Shown in pieces: positions 1 to 7,419 of a stretch of 53,013 bases of DNA; positions within the stretch are counted from its first letter, which is position 1, and the number at the start of each line of letters is the position of its first letter. This DNA is from Oscillospiraceae bacterium (GTDB lineage Bacteria > Bacillota > Clostridia > Oscillospirales > JAAYXM01): positions 1-53,013 of the forward strand of contig JAFQME010000013.1 of assembly GCA_017421025.1 (NCBI GenBank), written 5' to 3'. Made by a program: the position numbers and the translations under genes. A model generated the notes under the pieces. The model saw nothing but the letters and a program-made list of their open reading frames with translations. It ran no database searches and was not told the origin of the DNA.

Positions 1-13
1 GTAACGGTAAGGA

Positions 14-41
14 ACCAAGGCGGAGCTTTCTCCGCCTTGGT
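14..41 (+). terminator. Intergenic hairpin before the solute-binding protein
   Basis: An 11-bp perfect inverted repeat (14-24 with 31-41, 6-nt loop) lies just ahead of the lipoprotein gene. No T-run follows, and the next gene has its own ribosome binding site 12 bases on. It may be a processing or stability hairpin between transporter permease genes outside the window and the abundant binding protein, rather than a full terminator. Confidence 0.5.
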
Positions 42-64
42 ACAATAAAAAAGGAGGAAACGTT

Positions 65-1633
65 ATGAAAATGTTCACCAAAAGAGGGCTTGCACTTGCA
101 CTGGCAATCGTCATGGTATTGTCTCTTGCAGCATGTACCTCAAACCCGTCTTCTTCCACCGCAGGCGAAGCACCGTGGGGCGAAGATGGAAAACCGTTCA
201 CCAAAGATACCACCGTTTCCATCGTGGTTGGCTCTCATGCAAGCTGGCCGTACAACGCAGAGTGGAAAATGTGGCAGTACCTGATTGAAGGCTCGGGTGC
301 TACCGTTGATGTCACCGCAATTACCGGAAGTGACTTTTCCACCAAGGTGAACCTGATGTTTGCAGATGCAGATACTTTGCCGGATCTGCTCCATATGGAT
401 AACAAGCAGTTGGTCGACCAGCACGCAAGTGCAGGCGGCTTTATCGCAATCGATGACTACCTCGATCAGATGCCGAACTATAACAAGGCACTGGATGCGT
501 ATGACCCGGAAGTCCGTGCAGGTCTTGAACGTGAAAGAAAGAGCGCAGACGGCAAGGTCTATTGGCCGGTCGTTCTCGGCACTTCCACTGTTCAGAATGC
601 GCAGGGCTGGCTGTACCGTAAGGACATTTTGGAAAAGCACAACTTAGCAGTTCCGAAGACCCTGGACGAATTGGTTGAAGTTTGCCGTGAACTGAAGAAA
701 CTCTATCCGGAATCCTATCCGTTCTGCCCGCGTGGCGGCGGCCAGGTGTTCACCATCATGGGCCCGATGTTCCAGCCGTATTTGGATCAGCTTTTCTACT
801 ATGACTTTAGCGACGAAACCTGGAAATTCGGTGCAATCGAAGACGGTACCCGTAAACTCGTTGAGTTCCTCGTTATGATGCAGAACGAAGGTCTTGCACA
901 TCCGAATGGTCACATCATGGATGGTCCGACCTTCGACGAATATGTCACCACCGGCAAACTCTTCTTTACCAACCACTATTTGGTACGTCAGTCCTACTAC
1001 AACGTTCCGATGAGTCAGGAAAACCCGGACTTTGCATTCATGGCAATGGTTCCGCCGAGTGCTGACCGTGGCGAACAGAAGATGGCAAAGACCTCAATCG
1101 TTCGCTCGGGTCTCACCGTTCCGAACACCAAGAATGAGGCAAGAATCGGCAACGCAATCCGCTTCCTCGATTATATGTACTCCGACACCGCAAAGGAACT
1201 CCTCTCCTGGGGTAAGGAAGGCGAGACCTTCCAGGTCAACGAAGACGGCAGCCGCAGCTTCGTTCTCGGTGAGGAAGAAACCGTTCAGCTCAAGTACGGT
1301 ACTGCAACTTCGGGTCTCCTGCAGCGTGTAGACGAACTTGCATACAATGAAATTGTAGCATCCGGTTCCCCGATTGACCCGGGCATCTTCGCATATACCG
1401 AAGAAAACGTCAACCCGGCAAACTGGATTTCTTTCAACGACGAAGAACTGGCAGTGTTCAATCAGTACTATGATGCAATCAGCAACTACGTTGCAGAGTG
1501 GCTGGATAAGTTCATCTTCCGTGTTGTTCCTCTTACCGATGAGTCTTGGAATGCAGGCGTTGAACAGATCAAGGCAATGGGTCTTGAAGAAATGCTTGAA
1601 ATCTACAACAGTGCTTGGGAACGTGTCAAATAA
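65..1633 (+). CDS. Extracellular solute-binding lipoprotein of a carbohydrate ABC transporter
   Basis: A 522-residue exported lipoprotein. Residues 1-24 form a lipoprotein signal peptide: a basic start, a hydrophobic core and the lipobox LAAC with C24 as the lipidation site. The mature part resembles family 1 solute-binding proteins of oligosaccharide importers (LplA/YtcQ type), whose usual length is about 500-560 residues. It would capture sugar at the outer membrane face and deliver it to permeases. The start follows an AAAGGAGGAAA ribosome binding site. No permease or ATPase follows, so the permeases are probably upstream of the window. Codon use is strongly biased, which suggests high expression. 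The substrate cannot be told from sequence. Confidence 0.9.
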   Translation: MKMFTKRGLALALAIVMVLSLAACTSNPSSSTAGEAPWGEDGKPFTKDTTVSIVVGSHASWPYNAEWKMWQYLIEGSGATVDVTAITGSDFSTKVNLMFADADTLPDLLHMDNKQLVDQHASAGGFIAIDDYLDQMPNYNKALDAYDPEVRAGLERERKSADGKVYWPVVLGTSTVQNAQGWLYRKDILEKHNLAVPKTLDELVEVCRELKKLYPESYPFCPRGGGQVFTIMGPMFQPYLDQLFYYDFSDETWKFGAIEDGTRKLVEFLVMMQNEGLAHPNGHIMDGPTFDEYVTTGKLFFTNHYLVRQSYYNVPMSQENPDFAFMAMVPPSADRGEQKMAKTSIVRSGLTVPNTKNEARIGNAIRFLDYMYSDTAKELLSWGKEGETFQVNEDGSRSFVLGEEETVQLKYGTATSGLLQRVDELAYNEIVASGSPIDPGIFAYTEENVNPANWISFNDEELAVFNQYYDAISNYVAEWLDKFIFRVVPLTDESWNAGVEQIKAMGLEEMLEIYNSAWERVK

Positions 1634-1726
1634 TTCGCATTCTCGTATATTTCATATTTTTCCTCTTTCCCGTTGGCAAGGGGTTGTGCATGAAGCCTCT
1701 TGCCAAAATGGGAAAAAACAGTTGAG

Positions 1727-1765
1727 AAAAAGTCTTGCTACTTGAAAATAGCAAGACTTTTTTTT
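1727..1765 (+). terminator. Rho-independent terminator of the binding-protein gene
   Basis: A 10-bp perfect stem (1731-1740 with 1749-1758) is followed by eight T residues. It lies about 100 bases downstream of the lipoprotein stop. A weaker hairpin (TTGGCAAG / CTTGCCAA) lies between, around 1672-1707. Confidence 0.85.
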
Positions 1766-1806
1766 GTTTTCAAAATCCGTTGCTTTTGGAGAAAAGAGCG
1801 GGGCGT

Positions 1807-2117
1807 GACGGACTTCCCGCTGAAACCGTCTGGGTCGTACCGAATGACGGCGTTATTCATGTATAGATTGCGACAATCATACATCGTTACGAACAGTACA
1901 GTACAAGGTCTATGCTGTATCGGTTGGGGAAGATACCAACATCCTTTCGTATGACGATGCTGGTGAGATTTCCGAATATGCGATCTCCTCTGTGCAGTAT
2001 ATGGTCGGAAGCGGTAGGATGAAAGGTAAAACCAAAATCATCTTAAATCCGAAGGACCTTGCGACAAGAGCGGAAATTGCCGCAATCCTCTATTGATTCT
2101 TAGAGGCAAACAAATAA
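1807..2117 (+). pseudogene. Decayed SLH-domain protein fragment
   Basis: Translation of 1902-2117 gives a recognisable S-layer homology repeat (…ISEYAISSVQYMVGSGRMKG… and …LATRAEIAAILY). An in-frame TGA at 2094-2096 interrupts it where SLH repeats normally read on into RFLEANK, and FLEANK follows the stop before a TAA at 2115-2117. A second coding-like piece (ETVWVVPNDGVIHV, from 1807) is in a different frame, so at least one frameshift is also present. There is no start codon with a ribosome binding site. I read this as the C-terminal remnant of a surface protein anchored to the cell wall. The true 5' limit of the remnant is uncertain. Confidence 0.7.
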
Positions 2118-2363
2118 AAGAAACAGCCTCGACGCACCTTTGGGTGACGGCCTTGCAGGCCCATGTCTTATGCCGGTATTTCAAGCTCATAGCATCTCGG
2201 ATTCTTTCGCATTTTGCTCGCTCTGAATTGCAAAATCTTTCGCATAAGATACCTGGCAGTTTTGATGCAGTCCTCTGCAATGGTCGATGATTTTTGGAAT
2301 CAATAAATGAGTAAAAATGATGGAAGCAAAGACAAGTTCTACCGTTACTCTACAAGCGGACTC
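2118..2363. other. Gene-poor stretch of about 250 bases
   Basis: No convincing gene. The minus strand carries an open stretch (about 2282 down to 2172) reading IAEDCIKTARYLMRKILQF…, with no clear start. It may be a relic of a mobile or conjugative gene, but I cannot assign it. Confidence 0.3.
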
Positions 2364-2392
2364 TTGTCATGTGCAAAAACGTTTTGTATAAT
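2364..2392 (+). promoter_or_regulatory. Sigma-A-type promoter for the HTH-NTPase-CYTH gene
   Basis: TTGTCA at 2364-2369 and a perfect TATAAT at 2387-2392 are separated by 17 bases. The predicted transcript start is near 2399, only about 17 bases before the start codon, so the leader is very short. Confidence 0.8.
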
Positions 2393-2415
2393 AGAATCGA
2401 AAGAGAGGGGCAGAG

Positions 2416-3723
2416 ATGAACGATTATGAGTTTGGCAATTTTCTGTTTGATTTAAGAAAACGTGCAGAACTCTCGCAAAGCGAGTTGGCACTGCAATTGG
2501 GTGTGACGAATAAGGCGGTGTCGAAGTGGGAAAACGGGAAGGCGAAACCGAGCACCGAGACATTGCGAAAATTGGCAAGTTTATTTGGAATCTCGGTGGA
2601 AACTCTGCTTGAAAAGAAGAAAGGATGTCGTGTTGTGGAGATAACGAAAATCGTGATTACCGGGGGACCGTGTGCGGGAAAAACAACCGGGATGACCTGG
2701 ATTCAAAACCACTTTGAGAAATTGGGCTACACGGTTCTGTTTGTTCCGGAAACCGCAACCGAGTTGATTTCCGGCGGTGTTGCACCGTGGACTTGCGGAA
2801 GTAATGCCGAGTTCCAAAAATGTTTGATGAAGCTTCAACTTGAGAAGGAAGCGGTCTTTGAACAAGCGGCATCAACCATGGCGGTCAGCAAGGTACTGAT
2901 TGTTTGTGACCGAGGGGTGTTGGACAACAAGGCATATATGAGCGCACTGGATTTTGCGGCAACGGTTTCAGCTTTGGACGGAAACGAAGTGGAATTTCGG
3001 GACAATTACGATGCGGTGTTCCACATGGTGACGGCGGCGAAAGGTGCGGAGCAGTTTTATACCACAGAGAATAACGCAGCACGGACAGAAACCCCAGAAC
3101 AAGCAGCGGAATTGGATGACAAGCTGATTGCCGCATGGACCGGGCATCCCCACCTGCGCATCATTGAAAATTCCGCAGGTTTTGAGGAGAAATTGAAAAA
3201 ACTGATTGCGGAGATTGCGGCATTTCTCGGTGAGCCGGAGCCCTTTGAAATTGAACGAAAGTTTTTGATCGAGTATCCGGATGTTGAGAAGTTGGAGAAA
3301 CTTCCGAATTGCCAGCGTGTGGAGATCATTCAAACCTATCTGACCACACCGGACGGAGAGGAATCCCGTGTGCGTCAGAGGGGTGCGGACGGGCATTACA
3401 TTTACATGCAGACCACAAAGAAGAAAGTCAGCGATGTCAAGCGTGTGGAGGTCGAGCGGCGCTTAACGAAAGACGAGTATCTGCGGCTCTTGATGGATGC
3501 AGATCCGGAATGCAGACCCATTCGCAAGACCCGTTATTGCCTGACTTACGACAACCAGTATTTTGAAATAGACCTTTATCCGTTCTGGGAGCATCAGGCG
3601 ATTGTGGAGATTGAGTTACGGGACGAGGCGGAAGAAATCCGATTCCCCGAAGAATTACACGTCATTCGGGAAGTGACAGAGGAGGACGCCTTCAAAAACG
3701 CATCGCTTGCAAGAAAACGGTAG
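2416..3723 (+). CDS. XRE-type HTH + AAA_28 P-loop NTPase + CYTH triphosphate-tunnel fusion protein
   Basis: A 435-residue three-domain protein. Residues 1-65 are an XRE/Cro helix-turn-helix (LSQSELALQLGVTNKAVSKW). Residues 76-272 are a NadR/AAA_28-like P-loop NTPase with Walker A GGPCAGKTT (83-91) and a Walker-B-like strand LIVCDRG. Residues 276-435 are a CYTH domain with the hallmark EIERK (278-282; ExExK) and alternating basic and acidic tunnel residues. CYTH enzymes bind triphosphates with metal (class IV adenylate cyclase, thiamine triphosphatase, tripolyphosphatase). The NTPase-CYTH pairing is known (TTD14-like); an added DNA-binding domain is unusual. An in-frame GTG at 2635 (residue 74) with AAAGGA upstream could yield an NTPase-CYTH form without the HTH. 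It has its own promoter and terminator. It faces the CARF nuclease gene in the same direction, 121 bp upstream. The reaction is unknown. Confidence 0.88.
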   Translation: MNDYEFGNFLFDLRKRAELSQSELALQLGVTNKAVSKWENGKAKPSTETLRKLASLFGISVETLLEKKKGCRVVEITKIVITGGPCAGKTTGMTWIQNHFEKLGYTVLFVPETATELISGGVAPWTCGSNAEFQKCLMKLQLEKEAVFEQAASTMAVSKVLIVCDRGVLDNKAYMSALDFAATVSALDGNEVEFRDNYDAVFHMVTAAKGAEQFYTTENNAARTETPEQAAELDDKLIAAWTGHPHLRIIENSAGFEEKLKKLIAEIAAFLGEPEPFEIERKFLIEYPDVEKLEKLPNCQRVEIIQTYLTTPDGEESRVRQRGADGHYIYMQTTKKKVSDVKRVEVERRLTKDEYLRLLMDADPECRPIRKTRYCLTYDNQYFEIDLYPFWEHQAIVEIELRDEAEEIRFPEELHVIREVTEEDAFKNASLARKR

Positions 3724-3731
3724 AAGTCTTA

Positions 3732-3767
3732 AAAACAGCGCTTTGCAACTGCAGGGCGCTGTTTTTT
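3732..3767 (+). terminator. Terminator after the HTH-NTPase-CYTH gene
   Basis: The inverted repeat AAAACAGCGC / GCGCTGTTTT (3732-3741 with 3756-3765) ends in a T-run. It separates this gene from the CARF nuclease operon. Confidence 0.85.
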
Positions 3768-3768
3768 G

Positions 3769-3798
3769 TTGCAGAACGCAGAGAGATTATGATATGAT
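3769..3798 (+). promoter_or_regulatory. Probable promoter of the CARF nuclease-RyR operon
   Basis: TTGCAG (3769-3774) and TATGAT (3793-3798) have an 18-base spacer. The site starts right after the preceding terminator. The match to consensus is moderate. Confidence 0.5.
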
Positions 3799-3844
3799 AA
3801 AAGAAAACAGAGTTACAATAGAGGATTGAAAACGGGGCCCAGAT

Positions 3845-5098
3845 ATGACTTATGTGGAATTTTTTGATAAAACCGCAGCAGAGAATCTCTGTGCGTGTTT
3901 GACATACAAACCCGAACGGGTGATTTATATCGGCGGAAATGCCAAAGCAATGAACCGACATATCAAGCGTTATGAAGCGGTGTTTGGTGCACGGGGAGAA
4001 GCGGTTGAGTTTCTTTATCGTGCGGTTTCCAGAATCAATTTGCAGGAGATTGTAGATGTCTTGCAGGAAATTGTGGAAACGTATGACGACTGTGTGTTTG
4101 ACATTACGGGCGGAGAAGAACTGTATCTCCTTGCGTTGGGGATGGTGTATGCGAAAAATCCGGAACGGAAGCTGCAGATTCATCGGATGAATTTGCAGAG
4201 CAATGCGGTTTACATCTGCGATAAGGACGGAAACACAATCGGGAAGGAATTGCCAAAACTCACAGTTGAGGAAAATATCCAAATCTATGGCGGAGATGTG
4301 ATTTACGGAACCGTGGATGAGGAGAAAACCTATGCATGGGAAATTACACCGGAGTTTTGCGAGGACGTTGACTTAATCTGGAGTATTTGCAGAGAGCATG
4401 CACGGTATTGGAATGCGCAGATTGCAATGTTTGCGGCAGTGAATGCGATTGGAACCGTGAGTGAGGATGGGCTTATCACAGTTGTGTCGAAAGAAACGCT
4501 CACTGAATACCTGGAGAAAAACGGGTTTTGGTATGGTGTGAAAAAGAGTATTGTTAAGGGATTGCTCAAGTACGGACTTCTCACTTGCTTTGATGAGAGC
4601 GACGGAATGGTCACGATTGCATATAAAGATGCTCAGGTGAAGCGATGTCTGACCAAGGCAGGGCAAGCACTGGAAATGAAAGTATATCTGATTGCACAAA
4701 GCCTTGCCGATGAAACCGGGGCTTTGGTTTATGACGATGCCAAAAACGGAGTGTTGATTGATTGGGACGGCGAGTGGCACGAAGATGTCCCGAATGTCTA
4801 TGATACGGTGAATGAGATAGATGTGCTTTTGATGCATGGGATGATCCCGGTGTTCATTTCCTGTAAAAACGGGGTGATCACCTCGGACGAGTTGTATAAG
4901 CTTTGGACGGTGGCAGAGCGCTTTGGCGGGAAATATGCAAAACGGGTGTTGGTTGCATCTTCCATTGATTTCCTGGGTGAGGCGGGCGAATACCTGCGTC
5001 AGCGTGCCAAGGATATGGAGATCCGTTTGATTGAAAATGCACAGGATTTGGACGATGTGGCACTTGCCGCAAAACTCAAAACCCTGTGGTGTAACTAA
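3845..5098 (+). CDS. Card1/Can2-like CARF-domain nuclease (DUF1887 type)
   Basis: A 417-residue protein with the layout of the CRISPR ancillary nuclease Card1/Can2. Residues 1-165 form a Rossmann-like CARF domain with the DITGG motif (86-90) that lines the cyclic oligoadenylate pocket in this family. Residues about 185-280 look like a winged helix. Residues 285-417 form a PD-(D/E)XK nuclease core, with E324 and D326 in VNEIDVLLM and K341 in VFISCKNG. Known relatives are switched on by cyclic tetra-adenylate from type III CRISPR Cas10 and cut single-stranded DNA/RNA or nick DNA. No Cas10, Cas6 or CRISPR array lies in this window, so the activating signal is unknown. The RyR gene follows after 11 bp with a strong ribosome binding site, so the two are co-transcribed. 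Family is confident; role in immunity is inference. Confidence 0.87.
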   Translation: MTYVEFFDKTAAENLCACLTYKPERVIYIGGNAKAMNRHIKRYEAVFGARGEAVEFLYRAVSRINLQEIVDVLQEIVETYDDCVFDITGGEELYLLALGMVYAKNPERKLQIHRMNLQSNAVYICDKDGNTIGKELPKLTVEENIQIYGGDVIYGTVDEEKTYAWEITPEFCEDVDLIWSICREHARYWNAQIAMFAAVNAIGTVSEDGLITVVSKETLTEYLEKNGFWYGVKKSIVKGLLKYGLLTCFDESDGMVTIAYKDAQVKRCLTKAGQALEMKVYLIAQSLADETGALVYDDAKNGVLIDWDGEWHEDVPNVYDTVNEIDVLLMHGMIPVFISCKNGVITSDELYKLWTVAERFGGKYAKRVLVASSIDFLGEAGEYLRQRAKDMEIRLIENAQDLDDVALAAKLKTLWCN

Positions 5099-5109
5099 AG
5101 GAGGAAATC

Positions 5110-5400
5110 ATGTATCGACCGAATCCGATTGACACGAGCGGGATTGAATTGCCTGCAGAACTCCGTGAGTTGATGGAACAAATTGCGGAAAATGTCCATG
5201 AAACATGGGCGTTAGGACGTCTGCAAGAGGGCTGGACCTATGGGGAAGTCCGTGATGACAAGAAGAAAACCACCCCGTGTTTGGTCCCGTATTCCGAACT
5301 TCCGGAACTCGAGAAAGAGTACGACCGTAACACCGCAACCGCAACGCTTAAATTGATGATTGCGTTGGGATACACAATCGAAAAAGAACCGTCCGTTTGA
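5110..5400 (+). CDS. Free-standing RyR-domain protein
   Basis: A 96-residue protein made almost wholly of one RyR (ryanodine receptor repeat) domain. Hallmarks are YRPNPIDTSGIELP near the start, HETWALGRLQEGWTYGEVRDD (about 35-55) and LVPYSELPELEKEYDR (about 62-77). Stand-alone bacterial RyR domains are known structurally. Comparative genomics has placed them in nucleotide-centred conflict systems as likely sensors of nucleotide-derived ligands. The gene starts 11 bp after the CARF nuclease stop behind AAAGGAGG, so the two proteins are made together. It could bind the same or a competing messenger, tether the nuclease or limit its toxicity; the sequence does not decide. It has no signal peptide and no membrane segment. 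Confidence 0.9.
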   Translation: MYRPNPIDTSGIELPAELRELMEQIAENVHETWALGRLQEGWTYGEVRDDKKKTTPCLVPYSELPELEKEYDRNTATATLKLMIALGYTIEKEPSV

Positions 5401-5428
5401 GAGACCATGAAAAATAGGAGGTATTTGG

Positions 5429-7225
5429 ATGTATAACAAGTTTTGTAAACAGCAGCTTTGGGAATGTTCCAGAGAATTGGTGCAGGTTGCATTGGGGCAA
5501 CTCCCTGCCGAATGTGTGGTGAAAAACGCACGGTTGGTGAATGTCTGCACCCGTGAGATTATGGAAGGAGTGGATGTTGCCGTCCACAGCGGAAGAATTG
5601 CTTTGGTGGGAGACGCTTCCGCCTGTATCGGCGAGGGGACCCGTGTCATTGATGCAGAAGGGATGTATCTCGCACCCGGATTTTTAGACGGACATATCCA
5701 TATCGAATCCTCCATGCTGAGTGCACGTGAATATGCCCGTGCGGTTATTCCGCACGGAACGACCGGCATTTACTACGATCCGCATGAAATCTGTAATGTT
5801 TTGGGCCTTGACGGGGTCGAAATCATGGTAAAAGATGCGGAAGAGACTCCGCTTAAGGCGATGCTTACCGTGCCGTCCTGCGTACCTGCGGTCCCCGGCT
5901 TTGAGGACAACGGTGCAACCGTGACCAGTGATGACATTCGTGCACAAATGACCGGCGCTCACGTGGTAGGCCTTGGTGAGATGATGAATTTCCCGGGAAT
6001 CCATATGGCAAATCCTGAGACCCATGCCATTACGGGTGAGACCTTGAAAGCGGATAAGATTGTGACCGGGCACTATTCCATCCCCGATACCGGAGCGGGA
6101 CTCTCTGCCTATATTGCAGCAGGTGCACGTTGCTGCCATGAATCGACACGGGCGGAGGATGCACTTGCAAAAATGCGGCTTGGCATGTATGCCATGATGC
6201 GTGAAGGCTCGGCATGGCATGACTTGCATGAGGTGAGCCGTGCAATCACCGAGCACACGGTGGACTCCCGTTTTGCAGTGTTGGTATCTGATGATGCGCA
6301 CCCACATACGTTGCTTGAAGACGGACACTTAGACCACATTGTGCGTCGTGCGGTGGCGGAGGGAATTGATCCCATCACCGCAATTCAGATGGTGACCATC
6401 AACTGTGCACAGTGCTTCCAAATGGACCATGAATTTGGCTCGATTGCACCGGGGAAATGTGCAGACATGGTGCTTTTGGATAACTTGGAGAATCTCCAGG
6501 TGAAAAAAGTGTGGATCGACGGTGATTTGGTTGCGGAAAACGGCGAGATGACCGTCTCTATCGGTGCAGGAGAATACCCCGACTTTGCGATGAACACCAT
6601 GCAGGTAGGTGAGACTGTGACCGAAGAAACCTTCCGTGTTTCCACCGACAAGACCGATGAAGTCACCGTGCGTGCGATTGAGATCATCCCTGCACGTGTA
6701 GGAAACTATGAACGTCATGTCACACTCAAAGTCAGTGATGGCTGTATTGATTCGGATACCGAGCAGGATGTGTTGAAAACCTTTGTGTTTGAGCGTCATA
6801 AAAAGACCGGAAAGCATGGCATCGGATTTACCAAGGGTTTTGGGATCAAGTGCGGAGCAATGGCATCCACGGTAGCGCACGATGCGCATAACCTGCTGGT
6901 TGTGGGTACCAACGATGCGGATATGGCGCTTGCCGCAAACACACTGATGGAATGTGGCGGCGGAATGTGCGCAGTCAAAGACGGCAAGGTTTTGGGACTG
7001 GTGGAACTGCCACTTGCAGGGCTTATGAATCCGAAGAGTGCAGAAGAGATGAGCCAAAAGGTAGCAAATCTCGATGCAGCATGGAAAGAAATCGGATGCG
7101 ACATTGTATCTCCGTTCATGACCATGGCGCTGATTCCGCTTGCATGTCTGCCGGAATTGCGACTGACCGACCGTGGGTTGGTAGACTGCACCAAGTTCAC
7201 GTTTGTGGACCTGGAGGTGGAATAA
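5429..7225 (+). CDS. ade: Adenine deaminase
   Basis: A 598-residue amidohydrolase that converts adenine to hypoxanthine and ammonia in purine salvage. Seen directly: the N-terminal strand segment; the metal-binding DGHIHIESSML (about residue 89-99); GTTGIYYDPHEICNV; GLGEMMNFPG; a C-terminal adenine-deaminase domain with GFGIKCGAMASTVAHDAHN. Length and order fit the Ade/AdeC family, which uses two metal ions (Mn or Fe). The start has a TAGGAGG site 8 bases upstream. The gap from the RyR gene is only 28 bp with no terminator, so it may be read through from the CARF nuclease operon, an unusual neighbourhood for a housekeeping salvage enzyme. Confidence 0.95.
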   Translation: MYNKFCKQQLWECSRELVQVALGQLPAECVVKNARLVNVCTREIMEGVDVAVHSGRIALVGDASACIGEGTRVIDAEGMYLAPGFLDGHIHIESSMLSAREYARAVIPHGTTGIYYDPHEICNVLGLDGVEIMVKDAEETPLKAMLTVPSCVPAVPGFEDNGATVTSDDIRAQMTGAHVVGLGEMMNFPGIHMANPETHAITGETLKADKIVTGHYSIPDTGAGLSAYIAAGARCCHESTRAEDALAKMRLGMYAMMREGSAWHDLHEVSRAITEHTVDSRFAVLVSDDAHPHTLLEDGHLDHIVRRAVAEGIDPITAIQMVTINCAQCFQMDHEFGSIAPGKCADMVLLDNLENLQVKKVWIDGDLVAENGEMTVSIGAGEYPDFAMNTMQVGETVTEETFRVSTDKTDEVTVRAIEIIPARVGNYERHVTLKVSDGCIDSDTEQDVLKTFVFERHKKTGKHGIGFTKGFGIKCGAMASTVAHDAHNLLVVGTNDADMALAANTLMECGGGMCAVKDGKVLGLVELPLAGLMNPKSAEEMSQKVANLDAAWKEIGCDIVSPFMTMALIPLACLPELRLTDRGLVDCTKFTFVDLEVE

Positions 7226-7343
7226 CACGCAACGTTCGTTCTGTTTTGAAACGGACGTGCATACGATTTTCTGCGTGGAAATCTTAGCGTTTTCTTCGAT
7301 ATTGAGCAGAAGTGTGCGTTTTCTACTTAATTCGCCTTTTTAT

Positions 7344-7371
7344 TTGACTTTATTTTTATTCGTGTTATAAT
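7344..7371 (+). promoter_or_regulatory. Promoter of glutamate dehydrogenase 1
   Basis: TTGACT (7344-7349) and a perfect TATAAT (7366-7371) with a 16-base spacer, in an AT-rich block. This is one of the strongest promoters in the window and fits the strong codon bias of the gene. Confidence 0.85.
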
Positions 7372-7419
7372 TAAGACAGCGACTGAACTAATTATCAAAA
7401 CATATTGGAGGTAACTGAA

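Noticed and set aside
3724..5428. CRISPR array or cas genes next to the CARF nuclease
   Set aside because: No direct repeats with regular spacers and no Cas10, Cas6, Cas1 or Cas2-like frames are visible here or elsewhere in the window.
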